Origin: Lachnospiraceae bacterium
Lineage (GTDB): Bacteria > Bacillota > Clostridia > Lachnospirales > Lachnospiraceae
DNA: 64,000 bases
NCBI GenBank assembly: GCA_015057435.1
Contig: SVEJ01000012.1
Span: forward strand, 1-64,000
Direction: 5' to 3'
The position numbers were made by a program, and so were the translations under genes. Below are positions 1 to 8,926 of the stretch, one piece after another. The notes under the pieces are model-generated. The model did not search any database and was not told where the DNA came from. It saw only the letters and a list, made by a program, of their open reading frames with translations. How positions within the stretch are numbered: position 1 is the first letter of the stretch; the number at the start of each line of letters is the position of its first letter.

Positions 1-130
1 CTTTAGGGCTTAGTGGGAAAATGATGTTGCGGCTGGCGAACTATTCGGCGAGTCTTTAGACTCAGTGCCGGTAACAAGCCCTTATAGGGCTAGAGCAAAC
101 CACCGGCTAAGCCGGTGGTAATGATTTAGT
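1..130 (+). mobile_element. Putative right end / omegaRNA-like 3' tail of an IS200/IS605-family (TnpB) element; element body lies outside the window
   Basis: Three consecutive perfect hairpins: gagtc-ttta-gactc (50-63), agccct-tat-agggct (77-91), accaccggc-taa-gccggtggt (99-119), with 'agagcaaa' between the last two. Arrangement resembles Firmicutes IS605 right ends; no tnpB visible. Confidence 0.5.
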
Positions 131-149
131 ATACTGATTCTGTTGTTTT

Positions 150-350
150 TTATTCTAATTCATCTTCAATAATATTTGCCTTTTCCTCAGCATCCCACAC
201 TTGCTCATTGTGTTCATCCACAGCCTCTTTTGCATTTTCATTGGTTTCGATAACCATCTCTGCAGCTGCGTCATTATCTTCCTTATCACCACATGCTGTC
301 AAACAGCACATTGAAACTGCCAACAAACCAATCACTAAAATCTTCTTCAT
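150..350 (-). CDS. Small lipoprotein
   Basis: MKKILVIGLLAVSMCCLTACGDKED: signal peptide with lipobox LTAC; start trimmed to MKKIL. Confidence 0.7.
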   Translation of the reverse strand: MKKILVIGLLAVSMCCLTACGDKEDNDAAAEMVIETNENAKEAVDEHNEQVWDAEEKANIIEDELE

Positions 351-360
351 AAAAAACCTC

Positions 361-1275
361 CTATACAGTCGCCTCACCACTTATCATCCAAGGAGAAGGT
401 TGGGCAACCATCACACTTCTCTTATCACTCTTAGCTACTGAAATCTGCAATGTTTCCGTTGTATCAATATTATACTTTGCAAAGATATTCTTGATACTTA
501 CAACCATATCAAGCTCTAACGTATAGATAATAAACTGCATCTTTGGATTCACCGCAAGCAAGACCTTGATTTCTTCCTCTAACCGCTTAGAAGCAACAAT
601 AAATGCCAATCTCGGCTTTGGAACTTTTTCCATATTCTCTGCTGTTACATTTGGAATAATCTCAATATTATGTACACCAAACTTACTTACATTATCCTGC
701 ATCGCGCGCATATCTCTTGCATCAGGCTCTACTGCAATGATTGTTCCTTCGCTCGCTGTAATTGCAGCTTCAATCGCAATACTCTCTCCGCTCACAATAC
801 AGATTGTATCACCCACATCACAAGACAACATATTCATAATAACCGCACGAATCTCATGACCTACATAATTCACCGAACCTCTCGAGAAATATTCATTACG
901 GATACCGTACCTTGACGCTTCTCTTGTATTCTCATTGATAATAAAAATCACAATTGGTTCTTCTATTTTTTTATCCATATATTCTTTCACTTTGCAGGTG
1001 GTGACTTCTATTTCTCCACAAGGACCCTTCCCGATCCACATATCATAATCGCCATATCCGCCTTCCCATAACTCATAAAACAAATCAGCATGGCTCTCAT
1101 CTGCAAATATCATAACACGCTTATGGGTTTCTATTGTAGGAAGAACATTTTTTTTCTTACCACATATATTGAGCATCTTAATCTTTTCAGGACTAACCTC
1201 CATCAAATCTGCAAAATGCCCCACCCACTTTAGCATTTCAGTACTATCATATAATCTCATTCCGCTTGACTCCAT
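361..1275 (-). CDS. CbiE/CbiT (CobL)-like SAM methyltransferase-fold protein, stand-alone
   Basis: 'FYELWEGGYGDYDMWIGKG' and 'FSRGSVNYVGHEIRAVIMNMLSCDVGDTICIVSG' resemble the CbiE/CbiT junction; start trimmed to MESSGMRL. Confidence 0.55.
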   Translation of the reverse strand: MESSGMRLYDSTEMLKWVGHFADLMEVSPEKIKMLNICGKKKNVLPTIETHKRVMIFADESHADLFYELWEGGYGDYDMWIGKGPCGEIEVTTCKVKEYMDKKIEEPIVIFIINENTREASRYGIRNEYFSRGSVNYVGHEIRAVIMNMLSCDVGDTICIVSGESIAIEAAITASEGTIIAVEPDARDMRAMQDNVSKFGVHNIEIIPNVTAENMEKVPKPRLAFIVASKRLEEEIKVLLAVNPKMQFIIYTLELDMVVSIKNIFAKYNIDTTETLQISVAKSDKRSVMVAQPSPWMISGEATV

Positions 1276-1411
1276 AAACGATACCTCCCATCTAGTTACA
1301 TCTGTCTTATATTGTATCGCAAAAAGACTAATTTTACAATCTATTTTGAATCTTTGTATATACTGAAACATAATTCATATTGACAAGATTCTAATCTTTT
1401 GTTATCTTATT

Positions 1412-1431
1412 GTTGTTGACAAGTCAACAAC
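1412..1431. promoter_or_regulatory. Probable MarR operator
   Basis: Perfect palindrome GTTGTTGAC-AA-GTCAACAAC just upstream of the MarR-like CDS; TTGACA at 1380-1385. Confidence 0.6.
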
Positions 1432-1459
1432 TATCATTTTACGTTTCAGAGGAAATTTT

Positions 1460-1897
1460 ATGATTACACGTTTCGAATTATTTTCAACAACAATTACGCA
1501 AATATACAAGAATTTACAAAAAGTAAAAATGCAGGAAATGGCAGATCTAGAATTACGTGGTACACACGTTATGTGTCTATTCCAGTTAAATCGACATCCC
1601 GAAGGATTAACCGTAACACAACTAAGTACACTGTGTGGTGAAGACAAGGCTGCAACATCTCGTACAATGTCTGATTTGATAAAGAAAGAACTTGTTACCA
1701 ACGATCAGGAAAAGAAATATCGTGCTCCAATGCTTCTTACTGCAAAAGGTAAAATCGTTGCCGATAAAATCGATATTCAGGCTGTTCAAGCAGTAGAAGC
1801 TGTCGGACAAGGCTTAACTGACGAAGAACGCGAAACATTCTATAAAGCACTGACTATTATTGCAGAAAATCTTAAGAATTATTCAAATGAACCTTAA
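1460..1897 (+). CDS. MarR-family transcriptional regulator
   Basis: Winged-helix pattern 'LTVTQLSTLCGEDKAATSRTMSDLIKKELV'. Confidence 0.85.
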   Translation: MITRFELFSTTITQIYKNLQKVKMQEMADLELRGTHVMCLFQLNRHPEGLTVTQLSTLCGEDKAATSRTMSDLIKKELVTNDQEKKYRAPMLLTAKGKIVADKIDIQAVQAVEAVGQGLTDEERETFYKALTIIAENLKNYSNEP

Positions 1898-1924
1898 TAG
1901 AATGTGCCTATCATTCGTCTTGAT

Positions 1925-1986
1925 AATAAAAAGCGTCGCTTACAAATCAATTCTATCGCATTAATTTGTAAGCGACGCTTTTTATT
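1925..1986. terminator. Bidirectional intrinsic terminator
   Basis: Perfect 23-bp inverted repeat aataaaaagcgtcgcttacaaat / atttgtaagcgacgctttttatt between convergent genes. Confidence 0.85.
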
Positions 1987-2155
1987 ATATTGTCTTATAT
2001 TCTAACCATTCATAAATTAATCTGCTACCTTCCGCAATACCATCCGGCAGCAAAGCTCGCGCCACTAATTTTGCATCTTCGTCCGGAGACTCAATCTGTC
2101 GTAAGTGTGCATAATCTCCATCAATCTTTTCAACTATGTATAAAATCGGTTCCAT
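1985..2155 (-). CDS. DUF3006-like small protein (56 aa, not in ORF track)
   Basis: MEPILYIVEKIDGDYAHLRQIESPDEDAKLVARALLPDGIAEGSRLIYEWLEYKTI*; RBS ggagag upstream. Confidence 0.6.
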   Translation of the reverse strand: MEPILYIVEKIDGDYAHLRQIESPDEDAKLVARALLPDGIAEGSRLIYEWLEYKTI

Positions 2156-2190
2156 AATTCTCTCCTTTCGTACACCTTGTTTATAAAATC

Positions 2191-2391
2191 TTATCTGCCA
2201 TATTTTTTCTTATAAGCTTCCACTTCTTCGTCAGAACCTACCAATTCTGCATATAATAGTCTACCGGTCTTAGGATTACGAAATCCAACTGTCATCTCGC
2301 CGGTACATATACTCTTATCGATCTCTATCAAAAAATCTGTACAATCTTCCGGTATCGGAATTGTCTTTTCCTTTTTTCTAAAAAACTTCAT
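2191..2391 (-). CDS. Hypothetical small protein
   Basis: MKFFRKKEKTIPIPEDCTDFLIEIDKSICTGEMTVGFRNPKTGRLLYAELVGSDEEVEAYKKKYGR; start trimmed. Confidence 0.5.
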   Translation of the reverse strand: MKFFRKKEKTIPIPEDCTDFLIEIDKSICTGEMTVGFRNPKTGRLLYAELVGSDEEVEAYKKKYGR

Positions 2392-2501
2392 ATTCAAACT
2401 CCTAAAACTAATACTATTTAACATAATACACCAGTAATTTTTTACTTGCAAGTATGTTGTAACCCTTGATTTTACTAGTGTTTCCCATCTCCACAACAAA
2501 A

Positions 2502-2601
2502 TGACAACTTTTTTTGTCAAAAAGTATTGACAAAGATAATTGTCAATGTTATCCTATGTGCATGACAAGGATAATTGTCAATTTGCAAATATAACTTGTC
2601 A
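2502..2601. promoter_or_regulatory. Array of four TGACAA-N6-TTGTCA operator-like sites
   Basis: 2502-2519, 2528-2545, 2563-2580 exact; 2584-2601 TGCAAA-N6-TTGTCA; TATAAT at 2603-2608. Confidence 0.7.
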
Positions 2602-2686
2602 ATATAATAAAGAGTTTCCTTTCAAACTCTTTGCGCGCAGAATAAAATATTGGTTGTCATAACAACAAGGAAAGGAAGTTGATAAC

Positions 2687-2917
2687 ATGCCATTATATAA
2701 TCGACTAAAAGAATATCGAGCTAAGATATCGGTAAACCAACAGGAACTAGGAACTATGGTGGGAGCCTCAAGACAAACAATCAGTTTGATTGAACGAGGA
2801 GACTACTCTCCTTCTGTTACATTAGCCCTTAAGATTGCAAAGGTCTTTCATGTAGCGGTCGAAGATATATTTGATTACGTAGAGGATGATGAGGATATGG
2901 GAGGTAATGAAGAATGA
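2687..2917 (+). CDS. XRE-family helix-turn-helix regulator
   Basis: MPLYNRLKEYRAKISVNQQELGTMVGASRQTISLIERGDYSPSVTLALKIAKVF; classic HTH_3. Confidence 0.9.
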   Translation: MPLYNRLKEYRAKISVNQQELGTMVGASRQTISLIERGDYSPSVTLALKIAKVFHVAVEDIFDYVEDDEDMGGNEE

Positions 2918-3726
2918 GTAACAACAATAAAGTAAAAGTGGATAGCCCGGAATATAACAAGAAAACAAAGAAGAAATTTATTATCATTATGATTGTTTGC
3001 TTTGCAATCGGTGGGTTCGGCGGCTACTTTGGTGCAGCCGCAACTGATCTTTTCAAAGGCGAATTAGCAGATATAGGAAAATTACTTGCTGCAAAATTGC
3101 CGTATTTCCAAGCATATGTAATGCCATGGGTGATTTTCACATTTACTCTTGTATGCTTTGTGTTAGGTGAAATGTGGATTAAGAAAGCCAAGAAACAAAT
3201 TGCCAGTTGGGACGGCGAGGACGATGAACATATTGAAGTTGCAGATGCTTACCTTAACAAAGTTGCAACTAGCAGCAATGTACTTATGATTTCCATTCAA
3301 GTTTTATTCGGATTAACCACCTACCAATTATTGTCTGCGTTCGAGACAACAGATAATTTCCATATGCCCCTTGTTAGCATTGTCATTTATTTTGCAGGCA
3401 TGTTTATTTCTCTTTCTCAGCAGAACAGAACGGTAAAAATTGCTAAGGAATATGAACCAGAGAAAAAGGGTAGCGTTTATGACATGAAATTTCAGGAAGT
3501 GTGGTATGAAAGCTGTGATGAAGCAGAACGTCAGTTAATCGGCGATGCTTCTTACGAAACCTTCCGTTTTATGAACAGCGTATTTTCCACCTTCGAAACA
3601 ATCACCGTTATTGTTGGTATGTTTATTCCAATCGGTTTCTTATGTGCTTTCTTTATTGGTGTACTATGGTTAATTATGACTTGCTACTATACACATGTTT
3701 GTACAAAGCTTGGGAAGAAGAAATAA
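2914..3726 (+). CDS. DUF3169-like membrane protein
   Basis: Overlaps the XRE gene by 4 nt; multiple TM segments; typical XRE + DUF3169 pairing. Confidence 0.6.
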   Translation: MSNNNKVKVDSPEYNKKTKKKFIIIMIVCFAIGGFGGYFGAAATDLFKGELADIGKLLAAKLPYFQAYVMPWVIFTFTLVCFVLGEMWIKKAKKQIASWDGEDDEHIEVADAYLNKVATSSNVLMISIQVLFGLTTYQLLSAFETTDNFHMPLVSIVIYFAGMFISLSQQNRTVKIAKEYEPEKKGSVYDMKFQEVWYESCDEAERQLIGDASYETFRFMNSVFSTFETITVIVGMFIPIGFLCAFFIGVLWLIMTCYYTHVCTKLGKKK

Positions 3727-3795
3727 GAGAAGTTGAAATTTGAAGTTTCTGTTGCTTATAATGAAAATAATGATATTGAATCAGGAGGAAAAGAA

Positions 3796-3975
3796 ATGAA
3801 AGAATATAAGGTAGTATTTTTGAACAAGGGACTTAAATTTTCAAGAGAAAAAGATATAGACGAAACAGAGAATACAATTAATGAATATGCATCACAAGGT
3901 TGGGAGTTACAACAAGTCGTATCACCTAATGATCTTGGCGGCGCTATGATAGGCATTTTTTATAAAGAGAAATAA
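3796..3975 (+). CDS. DUF4177-like small protein
   Basis: MKEYKVVFLNKGLKF...NEYASQGWELQQVV pattern; RBS aggagg upstream. Confidence 0.65.
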   Translation: MKEYKVVFLNKGLKFSREKDIDETENTINEYASQGWELQQVVSPNDLGGAMIGIFYKEK

Positions 3976-4017
3976 TTAAATTTAAGATAATGAGATACAA
4001 CAGAAACTTTCAGCAAT

Positions 4018-4051
4018 GGAGCTTTCGCACTAAGAAATCGTGCGAAGCTCC
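4018..4051 (+). terminator. Intrinsic terminator
   Basis: ggagctttcgcac / gtgcgaagctcc followed by ttttctt. Confidence 0.7.
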
Positions 4052-4734
4052 TTTTCTTGTCTCGTTCTCATTTTTTTCCAGTTATAATATCCATAAAGAT
4101 CATTTGCAAAAAACATTACAAAGCAAATCACCATCGGCAAATAGGACAACTCTTCCATGGTTGCCATGACCCAAAGAACAATCAATACTATATCGTTAGC
4201 TGCATAGCCTAATGCATAATATGGACTGCGCAAAAACGCAAGATAACATGCTACAAAGCTGGTGGTAACAGAAATGGTACTGAACAAAAGATTGGCATTT
4301 CCCAAAAAGGCAAGAATGAAATGGAATACAATTGTTACAGCAATCGCCAGTATTATCATCACTAATACTTGTCTCTTTGTCACATGGGCAATCTCTACTT
4401 CCTTGGTATCCTCATAAGGATGTTTAAGCCAAGAAATAATAGAAATCATAGCAATCGGTGCCGTCATGCACAGATAGGTAATCATTTCTCCATAATAGTG
4501 AAAATAATAGGATACAATTCCATAAAAAATGGCGAATATTACAGTCAACACCTGACCTGTTACATAACCCTTTGCTATAAAAATCAACGCCGTAACTCCA
4601 ATCAAGGAGGCCATCATATTCAGCAGACCTTCCCCGCCAGCCACTATATAAGATGCTATTACTACTGCAACAGACGTCAGCCACAACGCCCACTCAAACC
4701 TTGTCAAATCACAAAACGGATTATGAAACATCAT
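4030..4734 (-). CDS. pnuC: PnuC-family nicotinamide riboside/mononucleoside transporter
   Basis: Multi-TM, PnuC-like pattern with conserved C-terminal 'FANDLYGYYNWKKM'. Confidence 0.75.
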   Translation of the reverse strand: MMFHNPFCDLTRFEWALWLTSVAVVIASYIVAGGEGLLNMMASLIGVTALIFIAKGYVTGQVLTVIFAIFYGIVSYYFHYYGEMITYLCMTAPIAMISIISWLKHPYEDTKEVEIAHVTKRQVLVMIILAIAVTIVFHFILAFLGNANLLFSTISVTTSFVACYLAFLRSPYYALGYAANDIVLIVLWVMATMEELSYLPMVICFVMFFANDLYGYYNWKKMRTRQEKELRTIS

Positions 4735-4749
4735 AATATTGCCCTCCTC

Positions 4750-4860
4750 AAAAAAAAATGCATCCGCAACACATCTTCTAAGACCTAACGATGTGCTAAC
4801 GAATGCCTGTGCATTTCACTACCCGGTGGCAGTTTTCAATATCGAGTGTATAGTAACACA
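4750..4860 (-). promoter_or_regulatory. Structured 5' leader with terminator/antiterminator potential upstream of pnuC
   Basis: Minus-strand GCATTCG...CGGATGC stem followed by U9; competing hairpin AATGC-ACAG-GCATT (4802-4815). Confidence 0.55.
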
Positions 4861-4898
4861 TTCTCAAACAATTAACAATAATAAACCTTCACCAAATA

Positions 4899-6191
4899 TT
4901 ATGACAGCAGTCCAATTAATATATGTTCCACATCCAAAATCGGATGCGCTGACAATACTAACTGCAATGATTCAAAGTTATTATAAGAGTGCTCTACCTC
5001 TTTGGAATAAGCATGAGCCACAAGTACCTGGTCCTCATATAAAAATTCCTTTTGTTGTTTTAGCCATAATGCAATATCTAATTCTAAAATCACCAAATAA
5101 GAAATCACTGCAAATTTCACCTTCGTAAAGGCATCATGATCATAAGCAGCACCCAGAAAATAGTTAAAGATATAATACACTAGTATATGTTCAAATTCGT
5201 ATTCTTTTTCTTGATAGTAGCGCATAAATTCCTGGTAAGAAACTGCGTAATTACGAAGAAAACTGTCTGTTTCCTCGCCCGGTTCTTCCTCTTCGACCAT
5301 TCCTGCTGCCACCAGCATACTTTTTAAATGATCTCTGCCGTGCATAACATCCATCCCCATAGATAATAGGTCTGTCCACTCTTCCTTAATTGTTTCCAAA
5401 CCTTCATACATGTTAAGAATCTGCTTCAACCATACTTCTTTTTCTGTGATACGCTTATTATAAGCAGAAGAAAACTTCATCCACTCTTTCTTTAGTTTCT
5501 CTGTATCCGATGATTCTATCTTGGCACGATACTTTTCCACAGTCTTCTGAATCCCTGCATAGTCCTTGTTATCAATCAACTCTTGAATTCTCTTACCCAG
5601 CACCAATACAATAGCGGCACGTTTTGAAAGAGGTTCCTTGCGATTCTGTAATATATCAAACATCAATTGTCTTGATACAAACAACACATCAAATAACGGT
5701 TTGTCCAGTTTGTTTACATTTGATTTTTTCCAAAAAGCAAGTGATTTTACAGGTTCAATGTGTTTTAGACCATATTCCTCATCCGTTCCTTCATTGCAGA
5801 CAAAAGTCATTTTTTCTTTCTTTGCAAGCATAATCCGACTTGCCTCAGGACATGACATTGTAAGACTTACTTCTTTCAAATTTTCAAACTCTTCAATGTG
5901 TCTCGGAAAATTGGTACATGTTTCACATAGACTTTCTTCTCCCATTTCAATAAAAATATCGCAAAGATTCTCCTCATTCAGAAAAGGACATCTCGTACCG
6001 TTAAGAATAAACTGTTTATCCTTAACTTTCGTACATGATTTCAGACGTTTTCCGAAATCACCACCTTGTTTCATATATTTCTTAAGTGATGCTTCATCTA
6101 GATCTATCTCCCAATTCTCACAACACGAATCTTCACAAATTCCGCCAATACATTGAAATTCCTTATAAAACTGTGCGGTTCTGTATTCCAT
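4899..6191 (-). CDS. fliB: Flagellin lysine-N-methylase FliB-like (Cys-rich)
   Basis: MEYRTAQFYKEFQCIGGICEDSCCENWEIDLD ... CPFLNEENLCDIFIEMGEESLCETCTNFPRH. Confidence 0.8.
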   Translation of the reverse strand: MEYRTAQFYKEFQCIGGICEDSCCENWEIDLDEASLKKYMKQGGDFGKRLKSCTKVKDKQFILNGTRCPFLNEENLCDIFIEMGEESLCETCTNFPRHIEEFENLKEVSLTMSCPEASRIMLAKKEKMTFVCNEGTDEEYGLKHIEPVKSLAFWKKSNVNKLDKPLFDVLFVSRQLMFDILQNRKEPLSKRAAIVLVLGKRIQELIDNKDYAGIQKTVEKYRAKIESSDTEKLKKEWMKFSSAYNKRITEKEVWLKQILNMYEGLETIKEEWTDLLSMGMDVMHGRDHLKSMLVAAGMVEEEEPGEETDSFLRNYAVSYQEFMRYYQEKEYEFEHILVYYIFNYFLGAAYDHDAFTKVKFAVISYLVILELDIALWLKQQKEFLYEDQVLVAHAYSKEVEHSYNNFESLQLVLSAHPILDVEHILIGLLS

Positions 6192-6255
6192 ATCAGGTTC
6201 ACTCCTTAAAGTCTTTCGTACACTATTCCTTACCGGACACAATTGACTGTAAGCA

Positions 6256-7050
6256 TTATTTTTCTTTTCTTACAAAATGTGTTCCTATGTCTTTCCCTTC
6301 GAGAATACGATATATATTCTCAGGATCATTTCCATGTGCAATATACATATCAATTCCATGCGATGTCGCATATTCTGCTGCTTCTAATTTTGTAACCATT
6401 CCACCGGTACCTCGATTTGAGCCCGAACCGGAACCTAATGCTTTGATTTCATCCGTAATCTCTTCTACCTGATGTATCAGACACGCATCCGGATTGGTAT
6501 GCGGATTACTATCATAAAGACCCTCGATATCTGACAATATAATCAGCTTGTCTGCTTTACATAGTCTGGCAACAATCGCAGATAACATATCATTATCACC
6601 AAAAACTTTTTTCTCAGACTCAATTTCCGCATGACTCACAGAGTCATTCTCATTCACAACCGGAATCATGCCGCTTTGCAATAATGCAGCAAATGTATTA
6701 CGAACATTTTTACGTTGCTCATGCACAGCCAAGCCATCAGCAGTCAATAAAATCTGACCGACAATATTACCATATTCCCCAAAACACTTATCGTAGATAT
6801 GCATCAATTCACACTGTCCTACTGCTGCTGCCGCTTGCTTCATACAAATATCCTGCGGTTTCATTGGTAATCGCATTTTGTTAACGCCAACTGCAATGGC
6901 ACCAGAAGAAACCAAAACAACTTGATTTCCCTCATTATGTAATGCTGACAAAACTTGCGCCAACTTGTCTATTGTTCGAAAATCTAACGCCCCATTTTCT
7001 CTCGTCAGTGTTGATGTTCCCACTTTTACTACAATTCTTTCTTTTTCCAT
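6256..7050 (-). CDS. proB: Glutamate 5-kinase, short form without PUA domain
   Basis: RIVVKVGTSTLTRENG..., VLVSSGAIAVG, NENDSV, GSGSNRGTGGMVTKLEAA. Confidence 0.92.
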   Translation of the reverse strand: MEKERIVVKVGTSTLTRENGALDFRTIDKLAQVLSALHNEGNQVVLVSSGAIAVGVNKMRLPMKPQDICMKQAAAAVGQCELMHIYDKCFGEYGNIVGQILLTADGLAVHEQRKNVRNTFAALLQSGMIPVVNENDSVSHAEIESEKKVFGDNDMLSAIVARLCKADKLIILSDIEGLYDSNPHTNPDACLIHQVEEITDEIKALGSGSGSNRGTGGMVTKLEAAEYATSHGIDMYIAHGNDPENIYRILEGKDIGTHFVRKEK

Positions 7051-7116
7051 TATCATATACAAAATGCTTCCAAGTTAAGAAGCATCTTACTCCTTTCCAC
7101 CTGACAACAGCTATCT

Positions 7117-8118
7117 CTACTGCTCGTTTTCTTTTTGTTTGTTATGTTTTTCCAATTCCTGATTAATAACATCCAAGAATCGCTGTCTTATCATAAATCC
7201 TGTGTTTGGACCTAAACTCTCTAAGCTTTCTTTTGTAACAAAGCCGCCTGCCATGGTAAAATGTCCACCGCCACCACCAAGACCATCCAAAGCTTTTTGT
7301 GTAATTGTGCCCGCATGGAATATATCCGTTTCGTTTCTGACAGAGAATTTGTATCCTCCATTTCTTGTTGCATACACTACAGAAAGCTCCACTACATCAA
7401 GTCCTAATATAAAATCAGAAATCATTGCAACCAATGCATCCGGACAATCAAAATCAATACTTGCAAATCCGACATTATCGAAAATCTTGATATTACGAAT
7501 TGCTTCACCATAAGCATGCAAATCTTCAATTTCCATATTGCTGTGATACAATGCTGTAATCTTATTATTATCTGCAAAGGCATGAAGATAACCAAACATT
7601 TCTATATCAAAATCTGTCACTCCTCTATTGAACGAATCCGTGTCCATCTTGATTCCATACAAAAGTGCAGTTGCTGTTCTTTTGTCGATACTCGTATTAC
7701 TCTGCTTAAAGTAATTCGCAACAATCGAAGAACATGCTCCGCAAATGCGAATATCACTATATTGATATGCACATGGTATCATTGTGGGATGATGATCAAT
7801 ACATGCGATTTCTTCACCCGGAAAATCCGTAATGTTAGAATTATATTTTTGTGCATCAATTGTTATAATATAATCTTCTTCACACATATCTTTCAGATCA
7901 TCAATGTGCACCGCTTCTATGCCAAACTCTTCTATCATACGCTTTGTACTGTTTTTTTCTATATTCCCTGCATAGCAGATAGTTGATTCAATGCCGTGCA
8001 CTTGTAAAAAAACCTGCATACCAAATGCGGATGCCAAAGCATCAGGATCCGGATAATTATGAGTTTGCAGGTAAACTGTATGATTTTTGAGTATTTCAAT
8101 CAAATGCATATAGTTCAT
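7117..8118 (-). CDS. DHH/DHHA1 family phosphoesterase (NrnA-like)
   Basis: 'YPDPDALASAFGMQ', 'CIDHHPT', C-terminal GGGGGHFTMAGG. Confidence 0.85.
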   Translation of the reverse strand: MNYMHLIEILKNHTVYLQTHNYPDPDALASAFGMQVFLQVHGIESTICYAGNIEKNSTKRMIEEFGIEAVHIDDLKDMCEEDYIITIDAQKYNSNITDFPGEEIACIDHHPTMIPCAYQYSDIRICGACSSIVANYFKQSNTSIDKRTATALLYGIKMDTDSFNRGVTDFDIEMFGYLHAFADNNKITALYHSNMEIEDLHAYGEAIRNIKIFDNVGFASIDFDCPDALVAMISDFILGLDVVELSVVYATRNGGYKFSVRNETDIFHAGTITQKALDGLGGGGGHFTMAGGFVTKESLESLGPNTGFMIRQRFLDVINQELEKHNKQKENEQ

Positions 8119-8280
8119 GATACTACTCCTTTTCTTATGTATATAACTTCCATTCAGGAAGTCAAAACGCACTTTCACAAATAAATATCATAACACATAT
8201 ATGTATATTTCACAACGTTTTCTCTAATAATAATGAGGTATTTTCAAACACTATCTTTACTAAAACAGAAAGGGCATAAT

Positions 8281-8910
8281 ATGGAACAAAGAATATATAT
8301 AAAAGCTGCACAGTGTATCGAAGTACAAGACAGCAGTATTTTGCTAGGTGATTTTTTAAACATCTACTGCTATGATTTCGAAATAAAAAAGAACTTGGAT
8401 TCTATGCTTTTTTTCACATTTAATCCAAAGAAAGAAGACCAGATTATTATATCTATTCTGAATGTGATTGCCTTTATCAACAAACATTATCCTAATATCG
8501 AAATTGAAAATATGGGAGAAGAAGATATTCTTCTCATCTATCATCCGGTTACTAAAGCAGATCATATCAAATCGATAATCTTTACATCTTTCATCTGCCT
8601 TGTCGCATTTTTTGGCGGCGGATATGCCATTATGGCTTATAACACAGATACCGGTGCCAAGGAACTATTCACATTCTTGTCTATGTTATTTCTTGGAAAT
8701 GCCACACAAGGCGTAACTTATCTTACAATCACCTATTCCATCGGATTAACACTTGGAATGATTTTATTTTTTAATCACTTAGGTAACAAAAAAATCGATT
8801 CTGACCCAACACCGTTAGAAGTACAGATGCGATTATATGAACAAGATCTTTGCACAACAATTATTAAAAATGCAAACAGGACAAATAAGACATTAGACGA
8901 TACGAATTAA
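8281..8910 (+). CDS. spoVAA: Stage V sporulation protein AA
   Basis: SpoVAA-like N-terminal domain and C-terminal TMs; followed by spoVAB and spoVAC. Confidence 0.75.
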   Translation: MEQRIYIKAAQCIEVQDSSILLGDFLNIYCYDFEIKKNLDSMLFFTFNPKKEDQIIISILNVIAFINKHYPNIEIENMGEEDILLIYHPVTKADHIKSIIFTSFICLVAFFGGGYAIMAYNTDTGAKELFTFLSMLFLGNATQGVTYLTITYSIGLTLGMILFFNHLGNKKIDSDPTPLEVQMRLYEQDLCTTIIKNANRTNKTLDDTN

Positions 8911-8926
8911 GAAAGGATTTCTATAA

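Noticed and set aside
4740-4870. Possible THF riboswitch ('gcatccgc' string)
   Set aside because: Matching string is on the wrong strand relative to pnuC and other THF core elements are absent.
5638-6156. 172-aa + strand ORF
   Set aside because: Antisense to the well-supported fliB-like CDS; no recognisable domain or RBS.
7202-7513. 103-aa + ORF with poly-proline stretch
   Set aside because: Antisense of the GGGGGH motif of the DHH phosphoesterase.
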